This document shows, piece after piece, positions 22,768 through 35,264 of a stretch of 64,000 nucleotides of DNA (position 1 is the stretch's first letter; each line of letters opens with the position of its first letter). Under the pieces are notes generated by a model. That model was not told where the DNA came from and did no database searches. It saw only the letters and a list, made by a program, of their open reading frames with translations. The translations under genes were made by a program, and so were the position numbers. Source of the stretch: Prostheceraeus crozeri (taxonomy: Eukaryota; Platyhelminthes; Polycladida; Euryleptidae). Location of the stretch: assembly GCA_907163375.1 (NCBI GenBank), contig CAJQUW010004573.1:1-64000 (forward strand), written 5' to 3'.

Positions 22768-24428
22768 TTTTATTGGAGACAGTTGCCAAATGTTTCTCTA
22801 TTAGAAAATTCAAACTTCATGACTGTTAGATTCGCTTCATCAGGTTTACTAAAAGCAGTTTTCTACTGCAATGAGAGTTTAGAATGTTATATGAAAACAG
22901 TGTTCGCCACAGCACTAGAAAGTTTTTATCCTTAGTTGAGATCCGGACTGCAGTGTATAAAATGTTTTATGTGACAGTCTTTTCACAAACGGTGAAGTGT
23001 AAATTCAGAGTGAATACATCTGTTAGGTAGTCATTAACTTTGGATGTGAAGTAAAGCGAATCTGTGTACAGAATGAATTGAATATTAGACAACGCATGCA
23101 AGTTTTTGACGACTTGAGTGGTTGAAACCAAGTCTAAGTTTAACATGTTGGATATAAAAGTGAGATGGATAGGAATAAGTGTTGAATGTTTTCTAAAACC
23201 AGATGTTGTCACACACGTTGAATGTGATTCCATGACATTGAATCGCCTGGGTGTAAAGTCCATCATCCAAGGCTAGGCTCCTCTACGGTTGGATTTAGGG
23301 TTTTATATCACATGCGTTAACCATTCGTGTAGAATATGTGAAGCACATGTTCGCTTAAATGCAAATGTTGAAATAAGTTTTGTAAGAAGTCTTTGACAGG
23401 TTGTTATGAAACTTAGCGAACGTTGAAAAAAGTTTTATAAAATGTTTCTGCAGTCACACTCGTTAGCGTACCAGCTTTACTAAATGTGTTGTTTGCCTTT
23501 ATCAAATTGAATGTGTGTGTTTTGTAAATAAAGACAGCGTGTTTGCACTCTGCATCGACAGCATACAAGTATAGACATAACAACCTGTAACGTTGTTAGT
23601 CGAATGCATATGAGATAGGAAACATTATGTGTGAGATAAAAATCAACCTGCTAGATGAAGTGAAACACAAAAGTGTCACAACTAGTTTACGGGAAATAAA
23701 GGAGAACTGTGACAACGTTTACACTCATCATAGACAGATGAACATACAAATCTGACATTCAAATGAAAGTCGTAAACATGAACTGCGGTGTAAGAAACTT
23801 TATGTCAACAACTTTACGTTGGTAAAACTTTCATAGATTGCAGGCGTGTTGAAAGCTGATATAAAGACCTGTAGAAACGCATAAGTCTTAGTTCAACGAC
23901 TCGACCCTTGAACTCACACAATGAAAACGTCTGTGTAGAAAACTCATTTATAGGAAACAGCATTTTCTGTGCGAATGCAGACGATGTAAACATGACATTT
24001 AACATGGCTTGCAATAGTCAACACGCTACCATTCAAAATGTTTATCATAAAACCTATCAGTGAAAAAACCCCTCCTGTGCCCACAAAGAATCATAAGTGC
24101 TCTCTGACACCTGTTTGTCTCGCTAGCCCCTCAGCAGATAGAGTAGAACACAAAGATGTACGCGCTCTCTCTGGCGCCCGTCTGTCACATGAAACAGAGA
24201 GCTATCGCATCTTTCCCAGGATGTAGGAACGTATCGTAGCACCTGGCTGATTCCCACACAGCTCATTGCTATCGTACCGGGAGATTCATGCGATAAATGC
24301 ATCTAAGTTTATTCAGTGATTGAGGGTAGCAGTCAATGAAAATATGTCTTCCCGTTTCTTCCTCCAACCATAAGTTTAGAGCAATATGATTGCACGAATC
24401 AGATATTTGAAAGGCTGTATCATTCTCA

Positions 24429-24434
24429 TATAAA
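24429..24434 (+). promoter_or_regulatory. TATA box of the acidic-protein gene
   Basis: TATAAA 32 nt before the ATG at 24,466, which leaves room for only a very short leader. Confidence 0.5.
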
Positions 24435-24465
24435 GCAGAGTCTCTTGCATTTTACTATCATAATC

Positions 24466-24839
24466 ATGTCTGAGAAGCCAACAGCGTGCGTGATGCCTTT
24501 TCGTATCATACACCGCGGTGAAGAATTCCACAGTGATATCTATAGTGAGGATATCACTGTGGAATTCGTGAAGTACTATTCTTACTTCACCCTACAGGAA
24601 GATTTGAGTCGACGAGTGCGAGAAGAGGCTGAGATGGAGGCAAGTGAGGCCGAGACGGTGGCAAGTGACGCTGAGACGGTGGGGAGCGAGGCCGAGATGA
24701 CAACCAGCGAGAGCGAGACGGTCGAAAGTGATAACATGGAAAGTGTGGATGTCATTGCGATATCGGATGATGAAGTAAGAGTTTTACACATGCATGCGAA
24801 TGGCTGTCATCTCAACTCGTTCATGTTTTCTTTCAGTGA
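24466..24839 (+). CDS. Small acidic protein, unrecognised, one intron
   Basis: The ATG at 24,466 (MSEKPTACV) follows a TATA box. The protein has about 103 residues. The first 50 are mixed (MPFRIIHRGEEFHSDIY, then VEFVKYYSYF), and the rest is a low-complexity acidic tract of imperfect 7-residue repeats (SEAETVA, SDAETVG, SEAEMTT, SESETVE) ending VIAISDDE, which resembles a SUMO-interacting or acidic activation motif. After codon GAA there is a donor (GTAAGA, 24,775) and an acceptor (TTTCTTTCAG, ending 24,836) bounding a 62-nt intron. The next three bases are TGA, so splicing ends the protein right after DDE. Without splicing the frame runs to 24,921. It sits just inside the left arm in the unique centre. 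No homology recognised. Confidence 0.5.
24523..24567. other. 18-bp perfect inverted repeat within the acidic-protein gene
   Basis: GAATTCCACAGTGATATC (24,523-24,540) and its exact reverse complement (24,550-24,567) flank a 9-nt spacer. It encodes part of the N-terminal half of the acidic protein. Confidence 0.9.
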
Positions 24840-25189
24840 TGGAGTGAGTGATGGGCGTTCTTTAGTTCATAAAATCATCATGCACACATACAGCACACTG
24901 TTTCACCACATTTCCTGGTGAATGCATCATGAGTTCTTATAAGAACTTCCTTCTAATGCAGCTGAAGCGGTCCCAAGCTCGCCACATATCTTCGGATGTG
25001 GAATGCAGAGGGGAAGAAAAATGATGAATGGAATGAAATGGGAGGACACTCTTGCACCACATGCAGCCACAAACACATTTCTATCTTCATTAAGATGACA
25101 TTCAATCACTTGAATTCTAATGTGACCTAATCCTTAGATCTCAGTACAGTCAACTCTCTAACGTACTTATTAAACCTATTATCTCTAAC

Positions 25190-25975
25190 TTTACAAACAC
25201 TGAAAGGATTCTAACATGATTTCAAACTTTACAAACATCAACTTTATTTCTAGCGGTACAAACAGTGAAGTGAATCTCACTTCATTTATATTTCACCTAT
25301 CTTCCAAACAGCAACAGGGTTATAACTTTATTTCTGACTTTACAATCATCAATTTTGCTTCTAACTTTACAAACGTCAACTATATTTCTAACGTTACAAA
25401 CAGTGAAATGCTTGCGACACTATTTTATACTTTACCTATCTTGCAAACACAGAAATGATTCTGATATTATTCCTAACTTTACAAACAATGACATGGTCTT
25501 CACTTTATTTTATACTTCGCCTATCTTACAAACACTGAAAGGACTCTAACATGATTTCAAACTTTACAAACATCAACTTTATTTCTAACGTTACAAACAG
25601 TGAAATGCTTGCGACACTATTTTATACTTTACCTATCTTGCTAACACTGAAATGATTCTGACAAAATTCCTAACTTTACAAACAGTGACATGGTCTTCAC
25701 TTTATTTTATACTTCGCCTATCTTACAAACACTGAAAGGATTCTAACATGATTTTAAACTTTACAAACATCAACTTTATTTCTAACGTTACAAACAGTGA
25801 AGTGAATCTGACTTCATTTATATTTCACCTACCTTACAATCAGCGACAGGGTTATAACTTTATTTCTAACTTTACAATCATCAACTTTATTTCTAACCTT
25901 ACAAACAGTAAATTGGTTGTAACTTTATTACTAAGTCAATCCACTCTATTGAAACGACAAGAAAACGACACAGTA
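25190..25975. repeat. Interior tandem array (ACTTTACAAAC-type)
   Basis: A higher-order array made of short motifs (AACTTTACAAACATCAACTT, TATTTCTAACGTTACAAACA, CACTGAAAGGATTCTAACAT). Segments recur near 25,210, 25,550 and 25,745. A shorter related array lies at 29,396-29,690. Frames of 60-80 codons here are repeat artefacts. Confidence 0.75.
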
Positions 25976-27119
25976 TGACCATGATATGTTATTGAAACCC
26001 ACACAGCTTTTTTGTTATACTACCAATTCATTTCATGTCTTCTATCCTATACACTCAAAACCTGCAACGACATTTATTCTATTACACCTGAAATCTGTTG
26101 ACATGTGATACATTACATTAAATCTTCGATATCAAATGCTATCATGAAACAACTAGCAGTACCTGACTCTAAACATGCACTGATTCCCACATTTATGACA
26201 TTAGTAATTTTTTCTATCATGAGTGACTACATGCTCATCAATATGAAAGGCTTGCAGTGACTTAACTCTTAATGTGTCCATGTCAAGCTTTTGGAAATAA
26301 CTTTTCATGTACAGTTGACATACAATCAATTTCAACGGATGCTCCAGTCATAGCATGTTATTCCTGCTTTCGCACTCATGGTGTCATGCTGCATCAACAA
26401 GTTGCTTCTATCTAACTTTTACATGAATAAACCAAACGCCCTGATGCTATATGATACTGTCTCGATATGCTATTATTGTTTCTTTTAACTATGTCACTGA
26501 TTCAAACAGTTAATTACACTACCTATTCATTAAACTTTGCAATCTCAATCTTTGCTTTCATCGAATATGAACCTCTAATTTACATACAACTATGATATGT
26601 GTTCTATCTTATACACTCAACCAGTAGAGACATTCATTCTGTTACATCCATGAACATGATGTGATAAAATTCACATCATCTCAAAACCCTTTAACAGCGC
26701 TTGTCTTCAAACATATGCTGAATCCCACATAGCTTGTTTGTTACACTACCAATTCATTTCAATGTGGGCTAATCTTGCATCACTCATTTCATGTAACACA
26801 ACTTTTCACTTTAATTATTCACAGAATGTTACTGCAGTGGTCTCAACACAATCCCTACCATGTATTCTAACACTCTAATCACTGTGCAATGACTGTTCTG
26901 AATTGCATCGCATTCATGTACATGACCCAGACTTGTAAATTCCTGTTACTCAGGTGTGAGAAGGTTATGAGAACCTAAGATGCTTCAGTTGTTATTTCAG
27001 TTTACACGAGTAACATTTGATGTCTTCATGTCTAGTAACATGTATGAGTTACTTCATCACTCTAGTTTAATGGAGACTTTGATTATTCATTCTTAGCTCG
27101 CTGAAGTTGAGTGTTTGTA
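25976..27119. other. Centre of the 16.8-kb element, no gene seen
   Basis: AT-rich, no supported coding region on either strand. Confidence 0.5.
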
Positions 27120-27364
27120 TCACACTGTGAAGAGAGATTGCAAACTAATGAAGATAGAAAATTGATATCTGTATACGTTTGGCGTGTGAGTGGCCATCCT
27201 TTCATCCCTTTCATCAATTTTCAACCCATCCTCTGAGTTCAACGGGCTTGGAACCGTCAGAAAGTGAAAACACTTTCTGGCCTCATTATGGGTAGCCTCA
27301 TAAAGGCTGTTTGGGACATTCACTAGCCTCATGAAGGCTGTTTGTGGCGTTCTCCGACTCCTCT

Positions 27365-28505
27365 CTACTTTTGCTCGAAGATCTCTGTAAGAATGAAAAA
27401 TAGTGTTAGAGTTGATTGAGAGGCAATGACGTTCGAGTAACTTACTAGGAATTTTCCTCTTCACTTTTCTCACTGAAAAATCACACAGTCGACCGTCTAC
27501 CTCCATACTGATATGAATGCAGGTGACCCCACCTCCCTCGTAGCACTCCTGCGTGGTGTTTAAATCATCTGTAACAGTAGGCACGTCACATACTTGGTTT
27601 CTGTAGATTGGCAGGTGTACCTCTACGTGTCTTCTCTTCATTTCCTTGTTGATGTCTTCAGCCTGACTAAGTCTCCTCTTCAGCTCATGATTTTCTTCTC
27701 TCATCCCTTGACAGTTCCTCTCTATCTCACCAAGTCTGGTAACCTCCTGCCTCTGATGATTCAACTCGGATACTACCTCCTCATAAGCCATCTCCTTCTC
27801 CTTCCATTCCCGCCTCTCTTTCATTAATGTTTCCTCTCTCTCCTGCAGCTGTAATACTTCCTCCTGTAAGACTTTAGCCGTTCCCACTTTAATTTCTAGT
27901 TTGGCTATGTCCTGCACCATCTCTTTATTTTGTCTATTCATGGCCTCATAGCGATCTTTGAGCAGCATGTAATGGGCTTGCTGTGATGCTTTCGCCTTCA
28001 ACTCATCTCTATCTAGAGCTCTTGTTTGCTCGCGTATACCGCCTTTCTTTGGCGTAGAAGTGTTAAGTGGCTCCTCTACATGTTCAGATGCGCGCTCAGA
28101 TACATGTTCAGATTCCTGTTTACCACTCATGAAAACGGCTCTCACCTCCTGTACTTCCCCTTCCTCCTCACTGCTGCTTGTATCGCTGAGGAAATGATCG
28201 CTCCCATCATCATCCAAGTCGACAATGTGCCTTACAGCCGCCCTCTCCTCCTGCCTTCGTCTATACAAGTCATCAAACCACTTTTTGAAGTGGCAGTTAG
28301 AAATAGACGCACTAGGACACTGGTCATGTCTTTTCCTAAATTCGACAAAGTCAGAGTCTGCTTCCACAGCATGTTGGACACAGGTCTTTATTTCAAAGAC
28401 CTTCTTATGCTCCCCAATGTGTTCCACCTGTCTCAAGTGCTTTTTGTATTCGATCCCTCTGTATACTTTATCGCATGAACATCTTGTAACGCTGTAGCGC
28501 GAAGA
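27365..28505 (-). CDS. Zinc-finger-like, acidic, coiled-coil protein, unrecognised
   Basis: The largest gene of the 16.8-kb element. The exon probably begins after an acceptor TTTTATCAG (first base 28,505), giving SSRYSVTRCSCDKVYRG and KKHLRQVEH, a possible C2H2-like finger (C-x-C...H-x5-H). An acidic Ser-rich stretch follows (about residues 95-125, DLDDDGSDHF and DTSSSEEEGE), then a long charged coiled coil (about residues 160-290) and a C-terminal Cys-containing segment (TQECYEGGGVTCIHI). After KRKIP there is a strong donor (GTAAGT, from 27,445) and acceptor (TTCTTACAG, ending 27,385): a 61-nt intron. Splicing would add KIFEQK and stop at 27,365-27,367; unspliced reading continues to 27,120. 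No ATG lies at the 5' end of this exon, so an upstream exon is expected, not located. Function unknown; a DNA-binding or scaffolding role is a guess. Confidence 0.5.
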
Positions 28506-28512
28506 CTGATAA

Positions 28513-31138
28513 AACCATGTTCAAACTGCAAGATAAAAGTTAGTTATTTACTAAAGTTCTCACAAGAAAGCACTGTTTATCAGAAACATGTTTGTAATAA
28601 ATGGCATAGGACAGACAATGATGGACCTAACCTTAAGACCCTAGTGTTAGAAAGTGTATCAGTGATGCCTGTAAGATCTGACTTTAAATCTCTAACTTAG
28701 AGCGTCTGATAGCAAACGTCAGACGACTCACCGTTGAAAGGAGGAAGCAGGAGTGACATTGGGTAGGGAGAAGCGCCTTACATACTTCTCTCTCACAAAG
28801 ACAGAATATGCCAATGTCCAAATTTGGTCATGTCTCCTTCAAACGATTTCATCTCACCATATTTGGAATCTCAACCGCCAATTTTCCTGACTGACGCAGG
28901 GAGTCAAGATTGCCATAAATGGACATTCTCGCTTCGTTGTGATGGAAGGGGAATGATGCTCGGCTCACGCTTTGTGACAGCGGTCTCTTTATCCTGAGTG
29001 GCAAGTTTGTATGACCCTCAAGTGAACTGAATGTGTCCGAAGATGAGAAGATTGAATAGTTCCTAGTGTGTGATAAAATACATGGAATGATAAACGTACA
29101 GATGCTCACAATGATACTTAGGGGCTTCACACCATTTGAATGTTTTCTTATATCATTATCATGCTCACTTTCGAAGAGGCTTGATTCAATGGTTCATTCG
29201 AAGGATGCTTGTAAAGTTCAATGCTGCATTCCCATGACATTTCAATTTTATGTGTTTGTACAAGTGTATAAGCTTTCACTGGACTCGCATCGTCTTATAA
29301 AGTGTTCGTTTACGCAGCGCATGAAGCTATATCTCTCAATGACGTTGAACTCAATCTTTCACACACACACATTGTCACTTAAACCATGACTGGAATACAG
29401 TTCTCACACATCAACTTTATTTCTAAGGTTACAAATGCTGAAAGGATTCTAACATTATTTTATACGTCCCCTATCTTACACATACTGAAAGGATTCTAGC
29501 ATGATTTCAAACTTAACAAACATCAACTTTATTTCTAACTTTACAAACAGTGGAATGCTTGCGACACTATTTTATACTTTACCTATCTTGCAAACACTGA
29601 AATGATTCTGATATTATTCCAAACTTTACAAACAGTAAAATGGTTGTAACTTTATTACTAAGCCAATCCACTCTGTTTGAAGCCCAACTTTATGTGAAAA
29701 GAAAACGACACAGTATGTACATGATATGTTATTGAAACCCATACAGCTTTTTGTTACACTAACAATTCAGTTCAATGTGAGCTAGTCTTGTATCACTCAT
29801 TTCATACGACATAACTTTCACTTTACTTATTCCTACAATGCTACTACTATGTGTTCTAAACTTTATGAGTTCGCTTTCACTTCTATCTCACACTTTCTTC
29901 ATCATTTAACCAAGTGAATGACATTGATGATACATTATCTGACTATACGCATTGAGTCACATTCTACACAAACAGATATTACTAACATGGATCATATAAA
30001 ACGCCAAGTCTTGTCATAGGCTTGACTATGCTATGGACTTTGTGATTTATCTATGTAACTTACACTTTTAAACCGCTAAATCCTTAAATCTCAACACAGG
30101 GACACCTATCCTATGGATTTAGGGATTTAGAAGTTTTGCTGTATAATTTAGTAAACTTATGTCTCTGTCAGCATACGACTTTAAAAATACAACACTGACT
30201 GATGAATGATGTTCAACTATTCCTAGATTGGATAACAAGAAACTTTCCTGCGTTGACTATTATATATTTTCCTCATCAACTCTTTACACACTTATGATTC
30301 CAATCACTAAGTTACATACAACGCTTCTATTGAACATGTATCAATCACCTTTCAGCTGACCACATCAAATGTAAAGTGTATAACATAATGAGCATGTAAC
30401 TATCTCTCATCAACGATATGAAATCTGTCTTTTCACTACGAAAATAAAGTCTTACCTTCAAAGTCATTTTATAAAGCGAACATATGCATCACGTATTCTA
30501 CACTAAAAGAGATCGTTCATTTGTATTATCCAAAGCCCTAAGTCCCTAAACCCAACGGTAGGTAGCCCTACCCCTTAGATGATGGACTTTAGCAATTTAG
30601 CTATGTCATTCACCAATGGCTAAGTTAGTAAGTGCATGTATACACTCTACAACAACAGTTATCATTGATGTATGTTATATAAAACGCTTAATCTCTAAGT
30701 CCAACCGTGACTGTCATTGCCTGCATTACTATACAACATGTTGCTCTGATGATTCTTCCACCACCCTTACAATTTCCATTTGAGGGGTAGTGAAGAAATA
30801 AATTCATGACTTCAGGTCAAAACCTCTCTCTACACACGTTTATATTTCACACCATGTAAAAGATCCTTGCTACTTATCATAGAGGCTTTAAAACTTTAAA
30901 CATGATGATTTCATGGCAGTTAGACCTTTGAAGATGTGTGTTAACAAGTTTAACACTTTTAATGAAGTTGCGTTCTCATCAGATGAATTTAACAAGAGCT
31001 TCTTCATTTTCTAAGAAAGATAGAGATCCTTGAATCTAGTGTTTGTGTGTGGCACAGTCTGTAACTTTTCTTTGTTAATAGGGTGGCCTCCAACGAATTG
31101 GTGACCGGGCCCTCGGAAGGACCGATGGAAAACTTCGA
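28513..31138. other. Centre of the 16.8-kb element, mostly non-coding
   Basis: No confident gene apart from repeats. A minus-strand frame ending at 28,849 opens with a hydrophobic stretch (SIIVSICTFIIPCIL) but lacks an ATG. Imperfect copies of a CCTAAATCCAACCGTAG-type block occur near 30,080-30,135, 30,530-30,600 and 30,685. Confidence 0.4.
29396..29690. repeat. Second interior tandem array
   Basis: Related to the array at 25,190-25,975 (AACTTTATTTCTAA, CACTGAAAGGATTCTA, ACTATTTTATACTTTACCTA) and in the same orientation. Confidence 0.7.
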
Positions 31139-31375
31139 TTACTCGAAGTATTCCGGACGCTGAATTCTCAGCAACGCCAGATATTCTAGCGCCATATCCC
31201 TAAATAAAGGGTTCTCCACAAGCTCATGTGGAATAAGATGGACGGGGCAGCGAATTGCTTCTCCTTTCTCTGCCTGCAAAGCAGCCAGGAGAAAGACGTT
31301 CCCCATCTTCACCCTGCATCCAGAGCGGAGCTCAAGGGTTCGACTCATGTCAAAGAAAGCGATATCGAAAGACAT
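31139..31375 (-). CDS. Small protein, unrecognised (78 aa)
   Basis: ATG at 31,375 (MSFDIAFFDMSRTLEL), stop at 31,139. On the minus strand a TATA-like AAATATAAGG (31,419-31,428) lies about 45 nt before the ATG, the same compact layout as the acidic-protein gene at the other side of the centre. The protein is predicted soluble, with two Cys (SGCRV, IRCPVH) and a helical C-terminus (FRDMALEYLALLRIQRPEYF). No family recognised. It sits just inside the right arm, so genes at both edges of the centre read inward. Confidence 0.4.
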   Translation of the reverse strand: MSFDIAFFDMSRTLELRSGCRVKMGNVFLLAALQAEKGEAIRCPVHLIPHELVENPLFRDMALEYLALLRIQRPEYFE

Positions 31376-31418
31376 TGCCTCAAACGACTTGTAATTGATG
31401 AATGAGTGTGAACGTCTC

Positions 31419-31428
31419 CCTTATATTT
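31419..31428 (-). promoter_or_regulatory. TATA box of the 78-aa gene
   Basis: AAATATAAGG on the minus strand, about 45 nt before the ATG. Confidence 0.4.
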
Positions 31429-33104
31429 CTCCCACATTTTTGTGACTGGCTAGCAAGACATTGAAGAATTGAACAAATCGGCAGTGTCCATGCTTTAGCA
31501 GCAAATGGTTTCCTGCGCGCGCGGAGTGTACAGTAACGAATTGTCAACGTGAGAATCCTTTCAGCCGCCCACAATAATCTCTTCGCCGCGATTGCAATGA
31601 GCTGTGTGGGAATCAGCCAGGTGCTACGATACGTTCCTACATCCTGGGAAAGATGCGATAGCTCTCTGTTTCATGTGACAGACGGGCGCCAGAGAGAGCG
31701 CGTACATCTTTGTGTTCTACTCTATCTGCTGAGGGGCTAGCGAGACAAACAGGTGTCAGAGAGCACTTATGATTCTTTGTGGGCACAGGAGGGGTTTTTT
31801 CACTGATAGGTTTTATGATAAACATTTTGAATGGTAGCGTGTTGACTATTGCAAGCCATGTTAAATGTCATGTTTACATCGTCTGCATTCGCACAGAAAA
31901 TGCTGTTTCCTACAAATGAGTTTTCTACACAGACGTTTTCATTGTGTGAGTTCAAGGGTCGAGTCGTTGAACTAAGATTTATGCGTTTCTACAGGTCTTT
32001 ATATCAGCTTTCAACACGCCTGCAATCTATGAAAGTTTTACCAACGTAAAGTTGTTGACATAAAGTTTCTTACACCGCAGTTCATGTTTACGACTTTCAT
32101 TTGAATGTCAGATTTGTATGTTCATCTGTCTATGATGAGTGTAAACGTTGTCACAGTTCTCCTTTATTTCCCGTAAACTAGTTGTGACACTTTTGTGTTT
32201 CACTTCATCTAGCAGGTTGATTTTTATCTCACACATAATGTTTCCTATCTCATATGCATTCGACTAACAACGTTACAGGTTGTTATGTCTATACTTGTAT
32301 GCTGTCGATGCAGAGTGCAAACACGCTGTCTTTATTTACAAAACACACACATTCAATTTGATAAAGGCAAACAACACATTTAGTAAAGCTGGTACGCTAA
32401 CGAGTGTGACTGCAGAAACATTTTATAAAACTTTTTTCAACGTTCGCTAAGTTTCATAACAACCTGTCAAAGACTTCTTACAAAACTTATTTCAACATTT
32501 GCATTTAAGCGAACATGTGCTTCACATATTCTACACGAATGGTTAACGCATGTGATATAAAACCCTAAATCCAACCGTAGAGGAGCCTAGCCTTGGATGA
32601 TGGACTTTACAACGCACGCGATTCAATGTCATGGAATCACATTCAACGTGTGTGACAACATCTGGTTTTATAAAACATTCAACACTTATTCCTATCCATC
32701 TCACTTTTATATCCAACATGTTAAACTTAGACTTGGTTTCAACCACTCAAGTCGTCAAAAACTTGCATGCGTTGTCTAATATTCAATTCATTCTGTACAC
32801 AGATTCGCTTTACTTCACATCCAAAGTTAATGACTACCTAACAGATGTATTCACTCTGAATTTACACTTCACCGTTTGTGAAAAGACTGTCACATAAAAC
32901 ATTTTATACACTGCAGTCCGGATCTCAACTAAGGATAAAAACTTTCTAGTGCTGTGGCGAACACTGTTTTCATATAACATTCTAAACTCTCATTGCAGTA
33001 GAAAACTGCTTTTAGTAAACCTGATGAAGCGAATCTAACAGTCATGAAGTTTGAATTTTCTAATAGAGAAACATTTGGCAACTGTCTCCAATAAAACTTT
33101 CTAA

Positions 33105-33240
33105 CACTGTGAAAGTAAGTTACAAGACAATCTACACTGTGCAGTAAAACCTTTTCGATAAAACTTTCTAGTGCTGTGAAAGTAAGTTACAAGACAATCT
33201 ACACTGTGCAGTAAAACCTTCTAAAACCTTCTAGTGCTGT
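33105..33240. repeat. 67-bp tandem array, right arm (2 units)
   Basis: Inverted counterpart of 22,552-22,767 with one unit fewer and a short rearranged joint. Confidence 0.85.
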
Positions 33241-35229
33241 GATGAGTTCGGTCAGTCATACAACGTCAATGATCAAACATTATTTTCACAAACGTGTGTC
33301 GTCGGAAAATTATTTGACTACACTAACACTTGCATTTCATAACACTTGTGTTTCATAAAACGCCATGATCAAATTTTCTAACTATACATCAACCTGTGTC
33401 GGAGTAAAACTTTTACCAACCATGATACACTTTCTGACTAGACTTACGAATAAACGTCATGATCAAACTTTACTTTTACAAACGGGTGTCACAGTAAAAT
33501 TATTTGACTACACTAACTTTGCAAACCATGATACACTTTCTGATTAGACTTACGAATACAACGTCAATGATCAAACTTTCTAACTATACATCAAACTGTG
33601 CTGCAGTAAACCCTTTGTACAACATGATGAAGTTTCTGACTAGACTTACGAATAAACGTCATGATCAAACTTTCTAACTATACATCATCCTCTGTAGCAG
33701 TAAAACCTTTGTACAAGATGATAAAGTTTCTGACTAGACTTACGAATAAACGTCATGATCAAACTTTCTAACTATACATCAACCTGTGTTGCAATAAAAC
33801 TTTTACAAACCATGATACACTTTCTGACGACACTCACGAATAAACGTCATGATCAAACTTTATTTTCTCAAACGGGTGTCGTGGTAATATTATTTGACTA
33901 CACTAACTTTGCAAACCATGATACAGTTTCTGACTAGACCTACGAATAAAACGGTGATGATCAAACTTTCTAACTATACATCAACCTGTGTTGCAATAAA
34001 ACTTTAGTACAACATGAGAAAGTTTCTGACGACACTGACAAGAGCTTGTTCACTAGCAAAGAGAAGTCTGTGATGTGTTGCGTGTGGCGCATGAATGTCC
34101 TCCCTTCATTCCATTCATCATTTCGTCTCCGTGATAGAGACAAGAAGAACTGATGGTTCATTCTCGCATGCTTGGCCAACTGTCGGGAGACAAGTGCAAT
34201 GGAGATTTTATGAGGTAACCTGTGGCAGATAGCTAAATGTCGCCCTGGCGGTCAGAGTACAACGTTGAGACGAAAAATTGCAAACATGACGCAGAGAGGT
34301 TTCACAAGGATTACCATTGCCCACGTCCCGTGCAGTACTCATCGCGACGGACTTCACCGTTGTCTCGAAAGAACGCCCACCCACAGGAAGTATCACACCG
34401 AAAATCTCCGTGACTTGCACCGTCCATGACTTGATCGCCAGACATGAAAACCGGTGGAGTTGGTAAGAGGTTGGCAGACTTTGATCAGCTTGATAGCAAG
34501 CCGTAGAGAGCTTGATTCACCAGCGTTTGCAATGGAGATTTTTAGAGGCCACCCATGACAAGATAGCTAAGACTCAACCGATTGGCGTTCAAAGTGCTAC
34601 GTTGAGAACTGTGTCAAATGCCCAACATGAGACATGAGTTGCCCCAGCGGTTTCGGTCTAAACTATGACACACTCCCTTGCCACACTTATCACTACGGCA
34701 TCGTCCGCCGTCCCGAAGGAACACCCTGTCAGTGGAATATTACAGCAAAACTCTCCGTGTCTTGCTCGCTTTCAGTGAAAAGCCGCTTATACCATGAGAA
34801 GACTGACTCATTAAAAATCATCTAGTTGACTTCAGCAGGGTCGAAACCCCCAGAAAACCTCCAAAACTAGTGAATTTAAATTTTTCAACTTTTTAGCACT
34901 ACTTATGAAATTTTATAAGTTATTTTATAATTTTATCACTTAGAGCAGGTCAATAGCAACCGAACCTTTTTTGAATCAAGTCAAACGGACTTGTAGAAGC
35001 AAAGTTACAAGCCTTTAAAGTTTTGGAGTCTTTATGGCCTGGAGACGAAGGCCATCTCCTGGCGAACCTCTAAGTCTGACGCCTTAGCTGACTTCAGCGA
35101 TGAAATTTTCTAAGTCGGTTTCTTACAGAAACCCGGTTTTTCAGATTTCCAATGCTATCATCGAGCTCCAGAGTTCACCTACCCCAACCCAGTCGGGAGG
35201 AGAACTGATTTCCACAAGCCGAGTTTCCA

Positions 35230-35264
35230 CTTATATAGTGTGTGGCGATCAGCTGATGACGTAA
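35230..35264 (-). promoter_or_regulatory. CRE + TATA promoter, right arm
   Basis: Inverted copy of the left-arm promoter: the TATA box is read on the minus strand at 35,230-35,237 and the CRE-like TGACGTAA at 35,257-35,264. Both elements are intact in both arms. Confidence 0.55.

Larger units (their letters stand above)
19457..24269 (+). repeat. Left inverted-repeat arm (~4.8 kb)
   Basis: Reverse-complementary to 31,594-36,282 with only scattered differences. For instance, the frames at 23,814-24,014 (minus) and 31,849-32,049 (plus) differ at 2 of 66 residues, and the 62-residue frames at 24,038-24,226 and 31,637-31,825 are identical. Layout: about 316-bp duplicated GA-rich block (19,500-20,450), CRE/TATA promoter (20,451-20,485), a duplicated 270-bp block (20,930-21,510), a ~100-bp degenerate tandem array (21,680-22,545), a 67-bp array (22,552-22,767), then 1.5 kb unique to the arm. 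No frame in the arm is convincingly coding. Confidence 0.85.

Noticed and set aside
22967-23266. A ~90-100-codon frame conserved between the two arms (also 32,631-32,897)
   Set aside because: Conservation is explained by the inverted repeat itself; nothing in codon pattern or motifs favours coding.
25190-25978. Short ORFs with repeated NFTNINF-like peptides
   Set aside because: They are translations of the tandem array and recur in several frames.
27120-27430. The unspliced C-terminal extension of the coiled-coil protein as the main product
   Set aside because: A strong donor and acceptor bound a 61-nt intron exactly there; the extension is kept only as a possible isoform.
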